Assembly (NCBI RefSeq): GCF_000317475.1
Contig: NC_019729.1
Coordinates: forward strand, 696,501-760,500
Reading direction: 5' to 3'
From: Oscillatoria nigro-viridis PCC 7112
GTDB taxonomy: Bacteria > Cyanobacteriota > Cyanobacteriia > Cyanobacteriales > Microcoleaceae
DNA: 64,000 nt
Below the pieces are notes generated by a model, which searched no databases, was not told the origin of the DNA, and was given only the letters and a program-made list of their open reading frames with translations. The position numbers were made by a program, and so were the translations under genes. This document shows, piece after piece, positions 61,691-64,000 of this stretch (its first letter is position 1; each line of letters starts with the position of its first letter).

Positions 61691-61808
61691 TCAGTCGATT
61701 TTAGATTTTAGATTTTAGATTTTAGATTGACTCCACAGTTATTAGTAGGGTGCGTACTGCGCACCTTACGGCTTAATGTACCCCGATCGCTCTTTTCCCC
61801 CATCTAGT

Positions 61809-62504
61809 TTACAATTGTTCCGGGTCAATTCCCATCGCTCGCAGTCTTTCTGCCAGTACAGCAGCCCGCTGTTCGGCTTGTTGGGCCCGCTGTTCGGCTT
61901 GTTGGGCCCGCTGTTCGGCTTGTTCCAAGCTGCGAGAAACCTCCTCATAACTTGCAAACGGTTGGCCGTCAGGGCGATAAATTTGCAACTCTTCACCGGA
62001 CAAATCAAAGCGAATTCCCAGTCGGGGACTGACCCAATTTTCGATCGCATCAATTACGTCCAAACGCCCCTCTGAACGCATCCAACCGCTGAAATCGTTG
62101 CGTTCCGGGTCGTACAGGTAATATTCCTCAACCCCGTGGCGATCGTAAAATACCTGTTTTTTATTCATTTCTGTTAGCCTGTTACCGGGAGAAAGAATTT
62201 CAAACACTACTTGCGGCGCGATATTTTCTTCTTCCCACTGCTTGTAAGAACCCCTATCTCCTTTCGGTCTGCCCAAGACTACCATCACATCCGGGCCGAC
62301 GCGAATCTTGTTATCTCCTTCGACGGGATACCACAGCAAATCCCCCGCGACAAATACATTCGGGTCATCGGCAAAAAGCCACGCTAAATTTTGTTGGATG
62401 ATGAGTATCCAGCGAAATTGTTTGGTATTGTCAGACATTGGTTGGCCGTCGCTGTCGGGGTAAATTACATCAGGTTTTTGAGGAGACTTGAGTTGAGTTA
62501 CCAT
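61809..62504 (-). CDS. Uma2 family endonuclease (DUF820)
   Basis: 231 aa. PD-(D/E)xK-type fold with the family motifs FVAGDLLWYPVEGDNKIRVG, PDVMVVLGRPKGDRGSYKQW, VVFEILSPGNRLTEMNKKQV and YDRHGVEEYYLYDPERNDF. Catalytic residues are the Asp in GPDVMV, the Glu in VFEILSP and the Lys pair after it. The C-terminus is a Gln/Glu/Ala coiled coil with three repeats of EQAEQRAQQ and ends RLRAMGIDPEQL. Uma2 genes are very numerous in cyanobacteria and their role is unclear. Confidence 0.9.
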   Translation of the reverse strand: MVTQLKSPQKPDVIYPDSDGQPMSDNTKQFRWILIIQQNLAWLFADDPNVFVAGDLLWYPVEGDNKIRVGPDVMVVLGRPKGDRGSYKQWEEENIAPQVVFEILSPGNRLTEMNKKQVFYDRHGVEEYYLYDPERNDFSGWMRSEGRLDVIDAIENWVSPRLGIRFDLSGEELQIYRPDGQPFASYEEVSRSLEQAEQRAQQAEQRAQQAEQRAAVLAERLRAMGIDPEQL

Positions 62505-62630
62505 AACTGTTGTCCGGGGTTAGGGACGGTTTAATTTAATTTTAGCTTGTGGGAAAGGCGAGAAGTGCGATTCCCTACGGGATAGCTACGCTTCACGAGC
62601 TTTTTGATCCAATCCAAAACAGCCAAATTT

Positions 62631-63230
62631 CTAACTTAATGCGTCGGGGTTAATTCCCATTTCTCGCAACCGTTCCACCAAAATCTGCGATCGGCGTCGT
62701 TCTTCTGCTAAAGCGGTTTCTGCAAGTTCGACCCGCTGGCGTTCTTCTGCTAAAGCGGTTTCTGCAAGTTCGGCCCGCTGGCGTTCTTCCTCTAACAGTT
62801 GGCAAATCTCAACGTAGGAGAAAAACCTCGTTCCATCCGGTCGATAAATTTGCAATTGATCGCCCGATAAATCGAAGCGAATTCCCAATCGAGGACTCGC
62901 CCAATTTTCCATTAATGCGATCGCATCTAACCCGTCTTCTGCCCGCAGCCACCCTCTCAGTTGGTTGTTGCTAGGATTGTAAATGTAATATTCTTCAACT
63001 CCGTGGCGATCGTAAAATAGCAATTTCTTGTCCATTTCATCCTGCGTGTTGCCAGGAGATAGAATTTCAAACACAACGTGCGGTGCAATTCCTGACTCAT
63101 TCCACTGCTGGTAAGAACCGCGTCTCCCTTTCGGTGTGCCGAACGCAACCATCACGTCGGGCGCGTTAACAATATTCGGTTTTCCCTCGATTGGATACCA
63201 AAACAAATCACCAGCTACGAATACATTCTC
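62631..63230 (-). pseudogene. Second Uma2 endonuclease gene, N-terminus cut off by the TnpB element
   Basis: The frame is intact from ENVFVAGDLFWYPIEGKPNI (from about 63230) to a stop at 62631, with PDVMVAFGTPKGRRG, VVFEILSPGNTQDEMDKKLL and the coiled-coil tail ending GINPDALS. The neighbouring Uma2 protein has about 50 residues before VFVAGDL; here the reading stops at the right end of the TnpB element (TGA just inside it). The first remaining ATG (63206) starts inside a conserved strand. The missing N-terminus should lie beyond the element, outside the window. The coiled-coil tail has a duplicated AETALAEERQR unit. Confidence 0.8.
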
Positions 63231-63265
63231 TTGAAATACTCACCGGACTGAAGTCACGGTGATTC
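63231..63265 (-). ncRNA. Predicted 3' end of TnpB omega RNA / element right end
   Basis: These 35 nt overlap the tnpB stop and have the same length and the same ends as 3770-3804. An internal hairpin CACCG/CGGTG is possible. The presumed guide is the flanking 63230-63211 on the minus strand (GAGAATGTATTCGTAGCTGG), which is the Uma2 target site itself. Confidence 0.6.
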
Positions 63266-64000
63266 TTGACGCTTCATAGGGATCTGCTACCGAAGTAGTC
63301 TGACAATCCCTCTGCGCCCGTTTAGAGTCGTGGCGATTCCCCATCCCGACTTTTTGTATATTCCTCGAAGCGTTACGATCCCTATCCTGTTCAGTACCGC
63401 AACTAACACAAAGCACTGAACGAACAGACAAATCAATCTTGCCCCACTTAAAACCGCAGTCTGCACAAACTTGGCTGGTAGGTTCCCACCTACTGATTAC
63501 TTGAAATTCTCTACCAAACTTTTCAGATTTGGCTTCACAGAGAGTTCTAAACTCTCTCCACCCTTGCTGACTAATTGCCCGGGAAAGCTTCCGGTTTTTG
63601 ACCATTCCTGACACATTCAAGTCTTCCAAAATAATCACTTGGTTCTCGTTAACTACTTTGGTCGATAATTTATGGAGGAAATTTTTCCGGGTATCGGCAA
63701 TGCGGTTGTGCAACTTGGCAATCTTAATTCGTGTTATGTTTCTCCTTTTAGACCCTTTTGTTTGACGAGCTAATTTGCGTTGGAGCTTGCGGATTTTCCG
63801 GTCTAACTTTTTATAACTAGGACTTTTAGCTGTTTCGCCGTTGCTCATTACTGCAAATGTTGTTATTCCTAAATCGATTCCGATACTTTGGTTTTTAGGC
63901 TCACAATGCACGGGTTGGACTTCTACTACGAAACTTAAGAAATAACGATTTGCACAATCTTTGATTACCGTAACCGAGCTAGGTTCGGATGGAAGTTCTC
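63240..64000 (-). CDS. tnpB: TnpB RNA-guided nuclease, C-terminal two thirds (runs off right edge)
   Basis: The frame is open from the window edge (ELPSEPSSVTVIKD...) to the stop at 63242-63240, 253 residues; the start codon is outside. An internal ATG at 63911 is not the start. RuvC acids are present: Asp in IGIDLGITTFAVMS, Glu in IILEDLNVSGM and Asp in QDRDRNASRNI, with the zinc ribbon CADC...CVSC. It aligns along its length with the first TnpB here but differs at many positions, so the two elements are relatives, not recent copies. The nuclease looks intact as far as visible. Confidence 0.93.
   Translation of the reverse strand, partial: ELPSEPSSVTVIKDCANRYFLSFVVEVQPVHCEPKNQSIGIDLGITTFAVMSNGETAKSPSYKKLDRKIRKLQRKLARQTKGSKRRNITRIKIAKLHNRIADTRKNFLHKLSTKVVNENQVIILEDLNVSGMVKNRKLSRAISQQGWREFRTLCEAKSEKFGREFQVISRWEPTSQVCADCGFKWGKIDLSVRSVLCVSCGTEQDRDRNASRNIQKVGMGNRHDSKRAQRDCQTTSVADPYEASRITVTSVR

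Larger units (their letters stand above)
63231..64000 (-). mobile_element. IS200/IS605-type TnpB element inserted in a Uma2 gene (runs off right edge)
   Basis: The right end is placed at 63231 by comparison with the first element: the 35-nt end (63265-63231 on the minus strand) begins GAATCAC and ends CGGTGAGTATTTCAA. Directly outside it the Uma2 reading frame resumes (GAGAATGTATTCGTAGCTGG). The left end lies outside the window. Confidence 0.75.

Noticed and set aside
1..64000. tRNA, rRNA or tmRNA genes
   Set aside because: I looked for T-loop and anticodon-arm patterns in the gaps on both strands and saw none; a covariance search could still find one.

Overview
The window comes from a filamentous cyanobacterium, most likely of the Microcoleus/Oscillatoria/Phormidium type. 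The evidence is: two tiny photosystem II genes (psbY at 4809, psbI at 54344), a phycobilin lyase of the CpcS/CpeS family, several protein families known mainly from cyanobacteria (DUF928, DUF3531, DUF3769, Sll0314/Alr1548-type TPR), very frequent HIP1 octamers (GCGATCGC), and dispersed palindromic repeats that translate as GTGILPV and GQDAHPT. The genus is inference; no rRNA or tRNA gene is visible.

Layout. 0-5 kb: the 5' end of a DUF928 gene diverges from a CHASE2 membrane protein; then a TnpB element with a small divergent ribbon-helix-helix gene, a ParA/MinD-like ATPase and psbY. 5-14.5 kb: malQ; a coupled pseudouridine synthase/RodZ-like pair; a DUF2993 lipid-binding protein; cdsA; cbiT; and an Orn/Lys/Arg decarboxylase that carries an in-frame block of dispersed repeats. 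14.9-27.7 kb: five same-strand genes with short gaps (102, 67, 55 and 209 bp). In transcription order they are a C39-like cysteine peptidase with a peptidoglycan-binding-like N-terminus, a caspase-lipase-transmembrane fusion, a caspase-STAND ATPase-WD40 protein, a membrane-anchored WD40 propeller, and an endopeptidase/lysozyme fusion. 28-37.8 kb: housekeeping genes (ychF, a holin-like membrane protein, DUF3531, TPR, an ABC ATPase, rsmG, an exported superoxide dismutase, an aldo/keto reductase, rpiA). 37.8-46.6 kb: a decayed glycosyltransferase/TPR/OGT gene and a large PAS/GAF/GGDEF protein. 46.8-59 kb: an anion permease, a GH38 alpha-mannosidase with 138-bp in-frame tandem repeats, an unknown protein, psbI, a DUF3769 outer-membrane assembly protein, a hypothetical protein and the phycobilin lyase. 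59.4-64 kb: a 14-blade WD40 protein, two Uma2 nuclease genes (the second cut by a TnpB element) and that TnpB running off the right edge.

How the parts may work together. The 14.9-27.7 kb cluster is the most interesting region. It combines two caspase-like proteases, one with a STAND switch and WD40 sensor and one fused to a serine hydrolase and a membrane anchor, with two hydrolases that carry wall-binding or wall-cutting domains but have no visible signal peptide. This fits an inducible self-destruction or defence operon, but the function is inferred from architecture only.

The second theme is repeat invasion. Palindromic elements occupy many intergenic gaps and have also entered two large open reading frames without breaking frame. 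Both TnpB genes end in a matching 35-nt right-end sequence that looks like the 3' part of an omega RNA, so the presumed guides can be read directly from the flanking bases.
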